The notes under the pieces were generated by a model. It did not search any database, had not been told where the DNA came from, and saw only the letters and a list, made by a program, of their open reading frames with translations. Positions 1 through 10,845 of a DNA stretch of 64,000 nucleotides are shown here, in pieces. The position numbers were made by a program, and so were the translations under genes. Numbering within the stretch: the stretch's first letter is position 1; every line of letters starts with the position of its first letter. This DNA comes from Pohlia nutans (taxonomy: Eukaryota > Streptophyta > Bryopsida > Bryales > Mniaceae), in assembly GCA_022496805.1 (NCBI GenBank), contig CM040100.1:11623009-11687008 (forward strand). The letters run 5' to 3'.

Positions 1-527
1 GTCCATATATTGGACGACGAACAAATTGAAGCTGTTCGGATCTCATCCAGATTGGACAGTTTTCATCTACCAAAATTACTCTTGGTTCTTGTGCAAGTTG
101 ACTATTCTTTGAACGGTTTGGATCATCAAAATAGGTTAATATGATTTTTAGAAAAATAACACAATCGGTTGATGTCAAGTTTCATTCTTAGTTCAAAAAG
201 TGAGACCTCAAATATGATTTTCCAAAATAGGTAGAAACAAATAATGGAAACCATACCATCTCGTAGGGCATGTTATTTCAATTTCATTACAATTTTTTGA
301 AATTTTTTGTATTGATTTGGGATCTTTAATTGAATTTCAAGATAAAACCTTTCAAAATTAAATTAAAAAATATTAATAAAAAATATGATGCATCCAATCG
401 TACAGATGTGATCTTCACATTGACATTTACAAGTTTTCTTTGTACATTTACTCCATTTTAGGGTTTCATCAAACATTTTATAGCGCATCTTTGAAAACAG
501 TGTCGAATTGGGACGTTAAAGGGTTAA
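1..527. repeat. Partial TTAA-bounded element (right-hand part)
   Basis: The first bases resemble the left end of the complete element at 23380-23967 (a GTCC...GGACGACGAA stretch followed by a TTGGA/TCATCCA block). The tail ends in TTAAAGGGTTAA at about 516-527, the degenerate terminus of the same family. The left terminus lies outside the window. No coding potential is seen. Confidence 0.6.
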
Positions 528-564
528 ACTAACTGATTGGGGGTTGTAGGCTTGCTCAAACTGA

Positions 565-906
565 CACTACAAGGAGAAGGCGTCGCTTTTCACTCGGTAG
601 ATGAGTCAAACGGTGCCACTTCATCCAAGCGCTCACGACTCGGTGAGTGTGATTCGTCACATAGGACAAGTGTGTACAGTGAATTCTCACAGAGAGAGAT
701 AAAGACATCCCCACATGGGATTGCATATGGGAAGTGGGACAAAATTCCCACAATTGTAACTTTCTTGAAATTATCGCAGTGTATTTTTGATCTGAGAAAG
801 TTACAATTATGGGAAATTTGTCCGCTTTTCCCATATGGGAATCTTATATTTATCTCCCTATGTCTGACTATGTTCTGAGTGAGAAGCGACGCCTTTGCTA
901 GTAGGG
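565..906. mobile_element. CACTA-like MITE with long inverted arms
   Basis: It begins CACTACAAGGAGAAGGCGTC and ends with the near reverse complement (GACGCCTTTGCTAGTAGGG). The arms remain complementary inward, with CATATGGGAA-type blocks and a GTTACAATT/AATTGTAAC pair near the centre. Small open frames inside are by-products of the palindrome. The last bases of the right end have drifted from CACTA, and no clean 3-bp duplication remains. Confidence 0.6.
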
Positions 907-1212
907 TTGATTGTCCTATTACCAACCAGGTACCCAAAACCAACCACCCTGATTCTTGCCTAATTTCTAGATTTTCAAAGGGAAGATGTACCTCATTTGT
1001 ACATTAGAGCATGTGATCGGTTTTAGGTAAACCTATGACTTTCACTTTGAAAATTTGTACTTATTCAAATACTTATTCTTATAAGTTGCAATTTTTTGCA
1101 ATCCTTATGAAATCCTATTTCGAACGCGGTCATAATTTTTTTCCGGATTTACTACTGCCAAATATAGGTCAGATTGCTTAAGTGGTTGGTAATAGGACAA
1201 TCAACCCTAGTG
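899..1212. mobile_element. Second CACTA-like MITE abutting the first
   Basis: The left end TAGGGTTGATTGTCCTATTA is the inverted copy of the right end TAATAGGACAATCAACCCTA, which finishes in GTG, so the right terminus reads as CACTAGGG on the other strand. Inverted identity of about 28 bp continues through ACCAACC/GGTTGGT. It shares a boundary with the preceding MITE, which suggests insertion next to or into its end. Confidence 0.55.
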
Positions 1213-2776
1213 TGAAACTGTGAATACAACAACTATTACATGATGGCATGTGGAAAATGTCCAATCACAAGTGTACAGAACAGCCACCGATGAATTCTCT
1301 GCACGGGAAAGTCTGCAGATAATGGAATCATGTAAGGTCGGAGTTGAGAGTGGGGCGTGCACAGGGCAAGTGGACACGTATGTTTGTAAAGTGGTGGTTG
1401 ACTTGGGAGCGGAAAGCGACGCGGCAAGTTCCAGATATCAGGCGGGGAAGTAAGTAAGTTTCCGGGAGCGGCAGAAATGGCATGCTGGTTCGGACCCTCG
1501 TGGGTTGCGAGGATGGCGACGACGTGTTCGGTCGACGTCGAAGCCCCGCAGACAATTTTAGAGTGTCCGTCGCCTGATCAGTGATGGAAATGTGATTTGG
1601 AAGTGGCAGTCTGGCGGGCGTTGCATGGAGGACCGACCCCATCGGAATAGATGACTCGACACTAGTCCCGGATTTTCGGATTTCTCATCCCGGGTGTCGT
1701 ACACTCATCGCCGTTGCGCAATTTCTATCTCTTACAGCCGGTTCACACTTAGCTGGTTCAAACTTCCTGCAGCAGGGAAATGACTGCAGATTTCCACCAG
1801 CAGGAGCAGGCCACAGCAGCAGTGACGTGAAAATTGGAGCTCGTCTTTTTCCTGTTTTAAGAAAGTCCTTGGCTTCTGTAGGAGTATGTGTGAACAACCC
1901 AACTATGGCGAGAGGCCGTTGCAGTCCAAACCCAATTCATGCCTGAGAGTTCAAAATTTGGGCTGAAAATGTGTCTAGGGTAACGAGGGTTGATGTTTAT
2001 TCAACAAATAAAGATACCTTGAGGGCACTGCCCGAGTGCATGTTTATTTAGAGAATCAACGAGGGAGAGAGGCTTCCCCAACGTAAACCGTGGAGGCGTG
2101 GGTGACAAGTGGCTAGTCTTATGGTGATTTCCATGCATGTGGGCTTACACGATGTAAACATCCTTATTTCCTATGGAGCGCAGACCCTGAAGTGGTTTAC
2201 ATTATATATACATATATGGCGGTCTCTCAAGGAAGACTTGGGTTTCCATTCTCAGCTGCTGCTGAGACTCGAGAGGTGTCACATTAGCGCTAAAACTCAC
2301 AAAAAGTATTGCCATGTCTAGGTACTTTGGAGGGCGACAAACTATGGACTTTGGCCTCTAATGTGAAGCTTGAGAGGCCAATTTCTAGCTTTCTTGCAAT
2401 CTAATTGGACCATAATGACAAGTCCAACATTTGGGGCAATTGTGTCATTATCTCATTTGCTACTCAAAAGAAAGTTATAAATGGTGATGTGCAGGTATTG
2501 CTCATAAATTTTTGGAGTGTAGGCTGCTGTTGGATTTGGCGTCTTATTCTTATCCGATCCATATTCACGGATATCTCAATTTCATCAAGAGGCTAACATC
2601 AAAGATTGATGTGGACCATCACTGGTTTAAATTCATAATCCTTTTGTACTTTTGAGCCTTTAGATTACCAAAAAGTGCAGACATAAATGTGCATAATTTA
2701 GGAGTCGGACAAGTTGACATTATGTCCAATAATATTTGCTCTTTTTTTCTAAAGAGTGAAACCAACCTATTAATAG
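1213..2776. other. Intergenic, no supported gene
   Basis: A locally GC-richer stretch (about 1240-1950) has short open frames on both strands, but none shows a recognisable domain or a convincing exon structure. It may be an old gene or transposon remnant. Confidence 0.4.
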
Positions 2777-2778
2777 TA

Positions 2779-3136
2779 GAGTTTTCCACAAAGTCCTTCA
2801 AAGTTTGAAAGAGATACCTAAAATTTTGTTCTAATATAGTCTTATTTGGTCTCTCCAAATAGTTAAAAGGTATGGAAAAGTTTGGTGGTTTACAATTATT
2901 AGGTGCGTAAGAGCTTGGTGGTCTTCAAAGTCATATGAAACTTTTTTGAGCTCCTATTTTGGTGCCCAAAAAAGTTTCATATGACTTTGAAGACCACCAA
3001 GCTCTTACACACCTAATAATTGTAGACCACCAAGCTCTTTTATACCTTTTAACTATTTGGAGTAACCAAATAAAATTATATAATAGCAAAATTCTAGGTA
3101 TCTTCTTCAAACTTTGAAGGACTTTGCGGATAACTC
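2779..3136. mobile_element. Fold-back MITE, TIR GAGTTWTCC, TA target duplication
   Basis: It is an almost complete palindrome of 358 bp. The left arm starts GAGTTTTCCACAAAGTCCTT and the right arm ends AAGGACTTTGCGGATAACTC. TA lies on both sides (2777-2778 and 3137-3138), as expected for Tc1/mariner-type insertion. The middle carries a strong inverted pair (CTTGGTGGTCTTCAAAGTCA and its complement, around 2912-3001). The same terminal motif recurs at 7203-8539. Confidence 0.7.
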
Positions 3137-3138
3137 TA

Positions 3139-3865
3139 TTTTCTCTTTACCTTCTCAATTTCTGAGGATAATTTAGTCCTTCTTCAACCTCACGGCTCGC
3201 AAACATTATCTAACCGATAATTCTAGTTGGTTATTAAGTTGATACCAGGGCCTTCAGAGCTAGGTTGAATTCTAAGAAACTACAAACATAAAGCGATTTT
3301 GTATTTCAAATCAATTCATGTTGAGATGGGAAGAAGGACACTTTAGAGATATGATTCGTTTTCATTTGAAATCTTGTCAAGTCAAATCTTATTTCGTCTC
3401 AAATGCTCCAATTCTACATTCCCCTTCCAACCAAACTAAAATACAGAGTTGTGTGATGACTGAATTGAATCTGTTTTGAAAATGATCAAATTGTTTCATA
3501 AAAAGTAAAAATATTAAAAATCTGAATATCCAGCCAGTGATTTTCTATTGGTGAATTTTTTTGCCAAAATCTTACCTCATTTTGGTACAAAGCTACCAAT
3601 ACCGACACATCTTTTATTGTGTTACTTGTTACTAAAGTGCCATTCCCGGAAGGGGAGAGTAGTTTTGTTCCTCGTTTTGTTCCAATGGCCCTATGTCCGA
3701 TGGGCAATGGGTCATTGACAATACGAACGGATACTATTCACGCCGGCCTTGAAAGAGGACCGGAGTTTCTATCTATATCTATCTACCGGTACATCAATTG
3801 GGAAAAAGAGCTATAAACCAAATGAAATTGCCAAAACCTTCTCAGTAAAATACATGATTTGCCAA
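3139..3865. other. Intergenic, nothing recognised
   Basis: AT-rich sequence with short random open frames only. No repeat or gene could be supported. Confidence 0.4.
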
Positions 3866-4085
3866 CACAGGGAGCTCATATGGTTCCCCTGTGTTGATTC
3901 CCTCGTGAGTGTCACTTTTCCCTGTGATTTCGAGTTTTGACATGTGTACAAACTCACAGGCTTGCTTAAGCATAGTCATCTACTTGTAGAAGGAAAGTTT
4001 TAACATATGTCGAGTTCTGAAGCTCAGAGGGGAAAGTGACACTCACAGGGGAATCAACATAGAGAAACCATATGAGACCTCTGTG
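3866..4085. repeat. Inverted-repeat (hairpin) element
   Basis: Left arm blocks CATATGGTT, CCCCTGTGTTGATTCC and GAGTGTCACTTTTCC recur as reverse complements on the right (GGAAAGTGACACTC, GGGGAATCAACA, ACCATATG). It is probably a MITE. A clear target duplication was not found. Confidence 0.6.
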
Positions 4086-5892
4086 CAAATTTTGAACGTA
4101 TTTTCCAATAAGAGTTGGAGTTATGCATGAAAGTGTATCTGCGTATAGTTGGACGATTCTATCCGTATTTTCCTTACCCATCTTCATTCTAGATCACGAC
4201 TCGTGCTCTCCAGGGAACTTGTCTTATTTCACCATAGACAAAGTGTCAAACATGACATTGAAGATGTTTAGTAGACCTCCATGTTTGTCAAACAAACATA
4301 CCTGGACTATTATTCTTGGATATTTGGAAATATTTCATCAAGTTGAAACTTAACATATTTGACACTGGTTTAATTATTAAACATTTGAAGTAAGACTTCT
4401 AATACCATGTCAAGTTGTGAAATAATGGCAGACATGACAACCCTGGTGTTACCACTCAAAATCCTTAAAAAAATCGTTGCGTCCAGTAGTTTGAACAAAA
4501 CTACAAACAAGAAAGAAACTCTGAATCTCAGTTTCATTTACACAATTATTGTTGTATTTTCATGAAACTGCACTTTCATCGTCGTACAACGGGTGTACAA
4601 AAATTTGTACAAAGGGAATACACGTGCATTCCATGAAATTTGAAAGCAATGAAAGGCTGTGATGGTCAACAGTCATGGGATATTCAACACGAAGTCAGCG
4701 CTTTTCACTTCAATCGCTGGAAAGAAGGGTCCACACTGTTATTGAGAATGATGAGCTCACATTTTTCGCAAGGATTCTAATTTGACAGTAGTCATTTATT
4801 TTGGTCGCAAAGAAAATGAGTTCATTTGATGCAAAAGAATAAAGTGCAAGTGACACTTCGGCTGAAACCAAGAAGAATCAAGTGAGTTGTGTTTTCCAAA
4901 ATAAAAACTAGAAAACTATAAATCACTTGACTGTGTGTTGGATCTTGATATCTAGAGAATTCAACGATGATTCGATCTCTCGACGGTGATCATAATTCTA
5001 TCTGCTGCTACACTGTTTCATTCCCTTTTTCCACACTTGTTGAAATATGCCAGTTGACTCCCCAAAAGAAGTCAAATCTAGAGTTCGCAAAACTGGACCA
5101 AACTGAAGGACGATTTCCGAGGTTCCTGTTATTCTCATCCACGTACGATCTGGACAGTCAGGTGAATCTCTCAGCATTTCTTTGATAGAGTCCACCGAAT
5201 GTTCTCTTTTTGTGCAAATATTTGTTGAAATGGCGTATAATTTCAGAGCGCCGAAATTGAGCTCTGAAAAACTAGGACCGGTATATATAGATGTGCGACT
5301 GAAACTTCAAATGGAGATCTTCCAAAGATATGGTCACATTCCGTTGCCCAAATTTTTTAGTGTTGTGTTCTGTGGGGGTTAGATGTTATCTTAGTACTGG
5401 GTCATGTTAACGGAATATTGCCATCCGTTTTCACTGAAATCCACGATTTTATTGAATGTGACGAGCTTCGTTGCATGAAACATGTGGACTTTCGAGGAAA
5501 TGAAATGCACCACCATGTATTAAAAAATCGGATAATTCGAACCAGTATATATCTATTAAGAGGCACTGGCAATAGGACAGTGAGAATTACATATAGACTG
5601 TATTACGTAATAACATCTAGGCTATGAAACCAAACTGAAGCCACCATCAAATGGAACTATAATAAAATGTGCTGGTTCGATTAAAGATTAGTGCTGGTAT
5701 ACAGAAACCAGATGTGCATATTATGATCTATTCTTGCACCTTGGCTTCGAAGCAGAATCTCTCCTACTGTAGAATCAGCTTCCCAACTGGTGCACACAGA
5801 TATTAATAATTTCTACGATCGATAACCAAGAATTGCTCTAAACGACTCAGTTTCTATGTCAACGGCCAGCGTACCATCATTCAATGCTGCCT
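4086..5892. other. Intergenic, no supported gene
   Basis: Only short open frames without motif content. The right end is the 3' flank of the secreted-peptide gene that stops at 5893. Confidence 0.4.
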
Positions 5893-6392
5893 TCATTTCT
5901 TGCAGTTGCCCGAGCAATTCGATTTGCTCGAGTAATCTGCCAATTCTCGACTTGCAAAGGATTCCATGCTTTCGTTCGCAGCTTCAACCTCAGCCGAGAA
6001 GCTCTGTAGAGATCGAAACAAAAAACGGTAGATAGATCAGTAACTATTAAGACATTTCCACAGTGAGGCTATTTAGTACACCCTCACAAACTGCGTCGAA
6101 ACCCTGAGCTGAAGAAACTTCACTTACCATTTCACCTCGAAGATGTTTCTTCGAGCCTGCACAGACAGACGACACCAAAATGAGAAAAATTCAACCAAGC
6201 AGTTGCCGTGACTAGCACTCACAAGACTTTCAATATTTGCTTCGAAGAGTTCTAAGTGACATGGGAGTGAATATATATCTGACAACCTGTGGTCTGAGAC
6301 TGCGGTAGATCGGCTTGCGCAACGGCGACATCCGCCATGAGCGACAGGAGCAGCACGCTGCAAACGCACAATAGCGTTCTTGAAGACGCCAT
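5893..6392 (-). CDS. Small secreted peptide precursor, copy B (81 aa, three exons)
   Basis: Exons on the minus strand are 6392-6287, 6156-6128 and 6003-5893. All junctions are GT-AG and all phases agree (one-base overhang, then a 29-base exon, then phase 0). The protein starts MASSRTLLCVCSVLLLSLMA, a classic signal peptide with likely cleavage around AVAQA (residues 23-26). A short basic segment follows (GSKKHLRGEM), and the C-terminus ends ADYSSKSNCSGNCKK with two cysteines. The family is not recognised. The structure (signal peptide, variable middle, conserved Cys-containing tail, conserved Asp-Tyr) fits a secreted signalling or defence peptide, but this is inference. Copy A lies directly upstream in the same orientation and shares exon structure, the signal peptide and the tail, so the pair arose by tandem duplication. 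The start is the first ATG, and it is identical in both copies. Confidence 0.8.
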
Positions 6393-6473
6393 GACTTACT
6401 AGTCACACAAATGAGTGGCAGAGACAGTGCGAGAGAGACACAAAATAAGCTCTGTGCTCCGAAAGATGACTTG

Positions 6474-6496
6474 CTTTAAGTACGCTCAAAAGTTCA
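6474..6496 (-). promoter_or_regulatory. Conserved upstream block of peptide gene B
   Basis: On the minus strand the sequence GAACTTTTGAGCGTACTTAA lies about 85-105 bases before the ATG at 6392. Nearly the same block precedes copy A (9222-9246). The TACTTAA part may be a TATA-like element. The role is inferred from conservation and position only. Confidence 0.45.
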
Positions 6497-6755
6497 TCTT
6501 TATTTAATAATTTATTTAAATGGACATACTGGTATACAGAATGTGTATGAATGATACTAATGTATCATTCCCTACTTGAAGTCCGGAACCTACACTAGTA
6601 GTAGTAGTACACTGTCTAGACCCAGAATCCGTACAGAATCGCCTACCTGGCCAATTCACATAATTTAATTGATATACGAAACCCATTAATTAATTGTTCT
6701 CAGTATGTGTCAACTCTGTAGAGCTCAGTTGATCCAGAGCGGCAATGCATGCACT

Positions 6756-9129
6756 TCATTTCTTCTTGCAGTTGTCAGAGCAATTCGCTCCGCTGGAGTT
6801 GCCCCCGTAATCTGACAATTCACGGCGTGCAAACGACTCCAGGCCTTCCTTCACAGCTTCAATAATGCTCTGTTTGAGAACAGAAAGTTTAGATCAGTAC
6901 CAATATGAATGAACATCACAAAGGGCCGGAGATTTGCAATAGGAGATTTACAGTGCATGCATAATCTTACTACTGTGCCACTATAATTGTGTTCACGTAC
7001 AACAGCTAGTACGCGTAGTACTTGTGCAGTGAAAAAGTTTTGTGCGAATTTTTAGCCTTGGAAGTGGCAGCTACCAAAATAAAGAAACTGATGCTAATTT
7101 TCACTCCTTTTTTAGGGAATTGACCACTACACTGAATGGCGTATTTAGTGTCCCGGACATTATTTCTAAACCCGGACACTATTTCATTTTAGGGAGATAT
7201 AAGAGTTTTCCGCAAACTCATGGGGGGATTGAGCCTTAGTTTGCCAAACTTCTTGGGATACAAAAATTGGCCTCAAAAATTTATAGGACCATAAAGTACA
7301 GATGAGTTCCCGGTTGGTGGGGGCTGTCAGTTATTGCTTTTGCTATTTCAGTGAATGAGCTTTCAAAAGCTTTGGTTTTTTTAAAATAGACCCAAGGAAG
7401 ACCCACTCTATGTAGATGCGTGTCAAGCCAAGGAAGCCCATGTGACAGAGCATCCCTGAGAATAGAAACTGAGGTTGGGAAATTTTTGGGCACCATTTTT
7501 GGTGCCTTGAAACTTCAGATCTCTAGTTTATTTAAAGCATCTGACATGTCTACTTTTATTGGGTTCTCAACCTCTCTTTTCACAAACTATGGTCCAGTCA
7601 CCAAACTATGGTCCAGTCACCCCACTCTGGACCACTTTGTGGATAACTCTATAGTGTCCTCGTAAGAAAAAAATGAATGTAGTATTCCAATGACATACGG
7701 CAACTTTATGATAAATATGACATGTCACCTCATGTCACTCTCATGGCATTCTCAATGAGAGTGTGAATGACAAGTGGCTAACTCCTATGTAGTGTTAAGG
7801 GAAACTATTTCTCTTCACCTTTGAACAAATTGTGATAAAAGACATCAATTCTCCTCGACACTAAATACGCCATTCAATGTATTTTTTACCCAAATGGCTT
7901 CCCTCAATAAGGTGAAATTAGCCAATTTATACTATATACATAAATTTTCTATAATTGCATTAAGAAATCTAGAATATTTCACCAAAATTGACTATCAAAT
8001 CTTCACATCTAAGGCAATTTTGCTAAAGAGGCTGCAATTCCTCACCTTCAGTTTACTTACAGTGTGTTAATTGAAATCTGTATTAAATAAAAAAGCATTA
8101 CACTATGAGATTTAAAATATGAAAAAATTGACACAAAATGAAACGACATTAGAGTTATCCGCAAAGTGGTCTAGAGTGGGGTGATTGGACCACAATATGT
8201 GAAAAGAGAGATTGAGAACACAATAAAAGTAGACATGTCAGATGGTGTAAATAAACTAGAGGTTTGAAGTTTCAAGGCACCAAAAACGGTGCCCAAAAAT
8301 TTGCCAACCTCAGTTTCTATTCTCATGGATGCTCTGTCACATGGAGTGGGTCTTCCTTGGATTTATTTTTAAAAAATCAAAGCTTTTGAAAGCTCATTCA
8401 CTGAAATAGTAACTGACAGCCCCCACCAACCGGGAACTCATCTGTACTTTATGCTCCAGTAAATTCTGAGGCCAATTTTCGTATCCCAAGAAGTTTTCCA
8501 AACTAAGACTCAATCCCCTTGTGAGTTTGCGGAAAACTCTATTTCATTGCAAAAGTAACCAAGTACCCTCGCAATTGAGCTTTCAATTTGTGCCAAAAAA
8601 AAAAACAAAAGTAACCAAGTACAAAAGCACACCCGACCAACCACAGGTACAGAATGGGATTTCCGAAACGCTTACCAGATCATCTCGAAGATGCTTCCGG
8701 GAGCCTGCACAGACAGCCGACACCAAAATAAGTAACAAACTTACTGTTCAGTCACGGCGATAATAACAGTCTCAAAGTGGGAAACACGTGCAGTCACAAG
8801 ACATCCATGAGTTCAGAATTCTGGATATGGTTACAGAATTCTAGTCTCACTGTTTTTTCAGGCCATGGCTCATTTACAACTTACAACAACAAAACAAAAA
8901 CGACGTCTCCAAGATTAGATGCGATTGAAGACTGTAACCTGGTGGCGGGTTCCAGTGACTGTCAAATCTATACAAGTCCTAGATTCTAGAGCTCTGGGAC
9001 CATACCAGGAATCCGAGCCTTGCCCAGCTGCTCTTGCTGTGGCAGGTCAGCTTGAGCAGCGGCAACATCCGCCATGAGCAAGAGGACCAGCACGCTGCAC
9101 ACGCACAGCAGAGTTCGGGAAGACGCCAT
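6756..9129 (-). CDS. Small secreted peptide precursor, copy A (88 aa, three exons)
   Basis: Minus-strand exons are 9129-9006, 8704-8676 and 6869-6756. Splice sites are GT-AG and phases match copy B exactly, including the 29-base middle exon. The protein begins MASSRTLLCVCSVLVLLLMA, has a likely signal cleavage after about residue 26, then DLPQQEQLGKARIP, a basic GSRKHLRDDL segment, and the tail ARRELSDYGGNSSGANCSDN followed by CKKK. Copy B conserves the SRTLLCVCSVL core, the KHLR motif, the ESFA-RREL/SREL block, the DY dipeptide and the NC-x2-NCKK end. Tyr after Asp is the usual context for tyrosine sulfation, and the DY...GAN stretch faintly recalls PSY/RaxX peptides, but the PSY His/Pro pattern is absent. 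Intron 2 (1.8 kb) is enlarged by an inverted-repeat transposon. No stop or frameshift is seen, so the gene may be functional. Confidence 0.8.
7203..8539. mobile_element. Large inverted-repeat element in intron 2 of peptide gene A
   Basis: Two long inverted arms (7203-7649 and 8152-8539) each begin and end with GAGTTWTCC/GGAWAACTC, the terminal motif of the MITE at 2779-3136. TA follows at 8540-8541; the left flank has AA. A further inverted pair (GAATGGCGTATTTAGTGTC near 7134, complement near 7858) shows that the left arm sits inside another repeat, so the structure is nested. No transposase is encoded. Confidence 0.6.
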
Positions 9130-9221
9130 TACTGATCGATCGACGAATTGAGAACTTGCACAAATGAAAGGAAGGGACGATCGATCGATGTGGCTCTGGA
9201 AATTTGAATGGTTGGAGAGAG

Positions 9222-9246
9222 GCTTAAGTACTACGCCCAAAAGTTC
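9222..9246 (-). promoter_or_regulatory. Conserved upstream block of peptide gene A
   Basis: On the minus strand GAACTTTTGGGCGTAGTACT followed by TAAGCC lies about 95-115 bases before the ATG at 9129. It matches the block upstream of copy B apart from a 3-base difference in the centre. Retention beyond the coding sequence suggests a shared promoter or 5' leader element, though recent duplication alone could explain it. Confidence 0.45.
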
Positions 9247-10178
9247 CTTTTCTTATTGATATTTGACGGGCCCTCCTTCTCCGCCGCTTCTTCTTCATCT
9301 TGCCTTGAGAAAGCCCTCAGAATCAGGGATTTTCCTGATTCATTCAACGTAACTATCCCTGAGAATGTGATTCATATCGATCGCCATAATCGTTCGAAAG
9401 AAACTCCAGGCAATTCTTTAATTCCCAGATGTTGTGTTTTGTGCACGTTTGAAGTTCTGATTCAAACAAGCCTGCAAGTTTTATGAAATGACCATATCAT
9501 TTTTCCTGTGATACGTGTCGACATTGTTTAGCACGTCAAGAGGCTATCATCAAGGAAATGAGGGATGTAGATTCTTTCGTGTTGTCCAAGGACCAAGAAA
9601 TTCATTGGATTTTATGATTTTGTTTTTGAAGTTTTGAGGTCTTATGTGGACTTCCTTTTGTTTAAATTTATTTATCTTCTGATCAACATGTGAATATGTG
9701 ATGCAATGTTCTTCACTAATTCTGGTGATCAATACAAAACTTGGTTAGAATAACTGAATTATAATTCTGACAAGAGGATCAACTGAATTTGTCATTTTAT
9801 AACCATGAATCCTTGGTTCTTTAGAATACTTAATATTCTACCCTGATTCTCAGCCGCTTCTTCTTCAGCCCGGCCTTGACTTCACATAATTTGGTCTCCT
9901 TCTCAGGGATTCTCCCGATTGATCAACATTAATTCCATATATCCCTTGAACAGGAGAACGGGATTCATATCAATTCTCCTGATATTACTACGATGAATAC
10001 ATGCATGCAACACTGTAGCATCTCTGAGTCATTTGTGTGCGCATTTCCACACGGTTACGTAACAAACATTCTATATCAATATATGCAGCAACTATGGATC
10101 CCAAAACACTGTTGAAGATTCAAGAATATAGATGAACTGAAAAGGAAGGAATCTTCTTTTTTGTGAGTCAAAGAGGCC
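9247..10178. other. Intergenic; degenerate copy of the 235-bp TTAA element
   Basis: About 9575-9826 resembles the element at 15534-15767 (AAGGACCAAGAAATTCATTGG at the left, ATCCTTGGTTCTTTAGAA at the right) but the TTAA ends are lost. The rest shows no gene. Confidence 0.45.
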
Positions 10179-10845
10179 TTAACCCCTAAACGTCCCAGCG
10201 TCCAAAAATTGAATCACAAACGGGTTCAAAGCTTTGTAACTTTCTCATACAATCTCGGATGACTTTCATTCAAGTCACCTCTACAAGCCTATTAAATTCT
10301 CTACCAATTAATGTAAATCTCTTGTGATGGAGAAATGTTGATAATATTGGAGAGGCCTCCAAATGCAAGTATGTCAAATTTGTTGGGAAGATTTTATGCC
10401 TGCAATGGTCCTCTCATGTACACCTCATGTACTCTTCAGTCATGCTAATACTTATTTTTGAGGCTAGCATCTACTTGTGTTAAAAAGGATCAAGTACATT
10501 TAAGGGTCGATCATTTTGTCTTAAATTCTTGGATTTATTTCAAATTACAGGGACTGAATGTTTTGTAGTTTCATTATAGGCCACACCTCATGTTAGTACA
10601 ATTGAAGTTAGAAATGCTAATTTGGAAATAAAAGCCATATTCCAAGTGAAATTTTTTGTTTTGTGGAGAACTTTAGGAAGGAAAAATTAAATAATAATTT
10701 TAAGAAATAAATAAATAAAATTACACTACGTAGTCCATACCTTTCGAATACATCTAATGTCATAGTCAATTTTTTGGGACCTCTAATTTCGTGTTTTTGG
10801 ATTAAAAGTGTTGAGGATGTACTTTCACATTGATTTCAGAGACAT
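10179..10845. repeat. TTAA-bounded element, truncated right side
   Basis: It starts TTAACCCCTAAACGTCCCAG and continues with the GCGTCCAAAAATTG and GGATGACTTTCATTCAAGT blocks also seen at 1, 23400 and (inverted) 62050. No matching right end is found before the next element begins at 10846, so it is truncated or interrupted there. Confidence 0.6.

Noticed and set aside
537..943. Overlapping 92-117 aa frames
   Set aside because: They lie entirely inside an inverted-repeat MITE and have no motif or splice structure.
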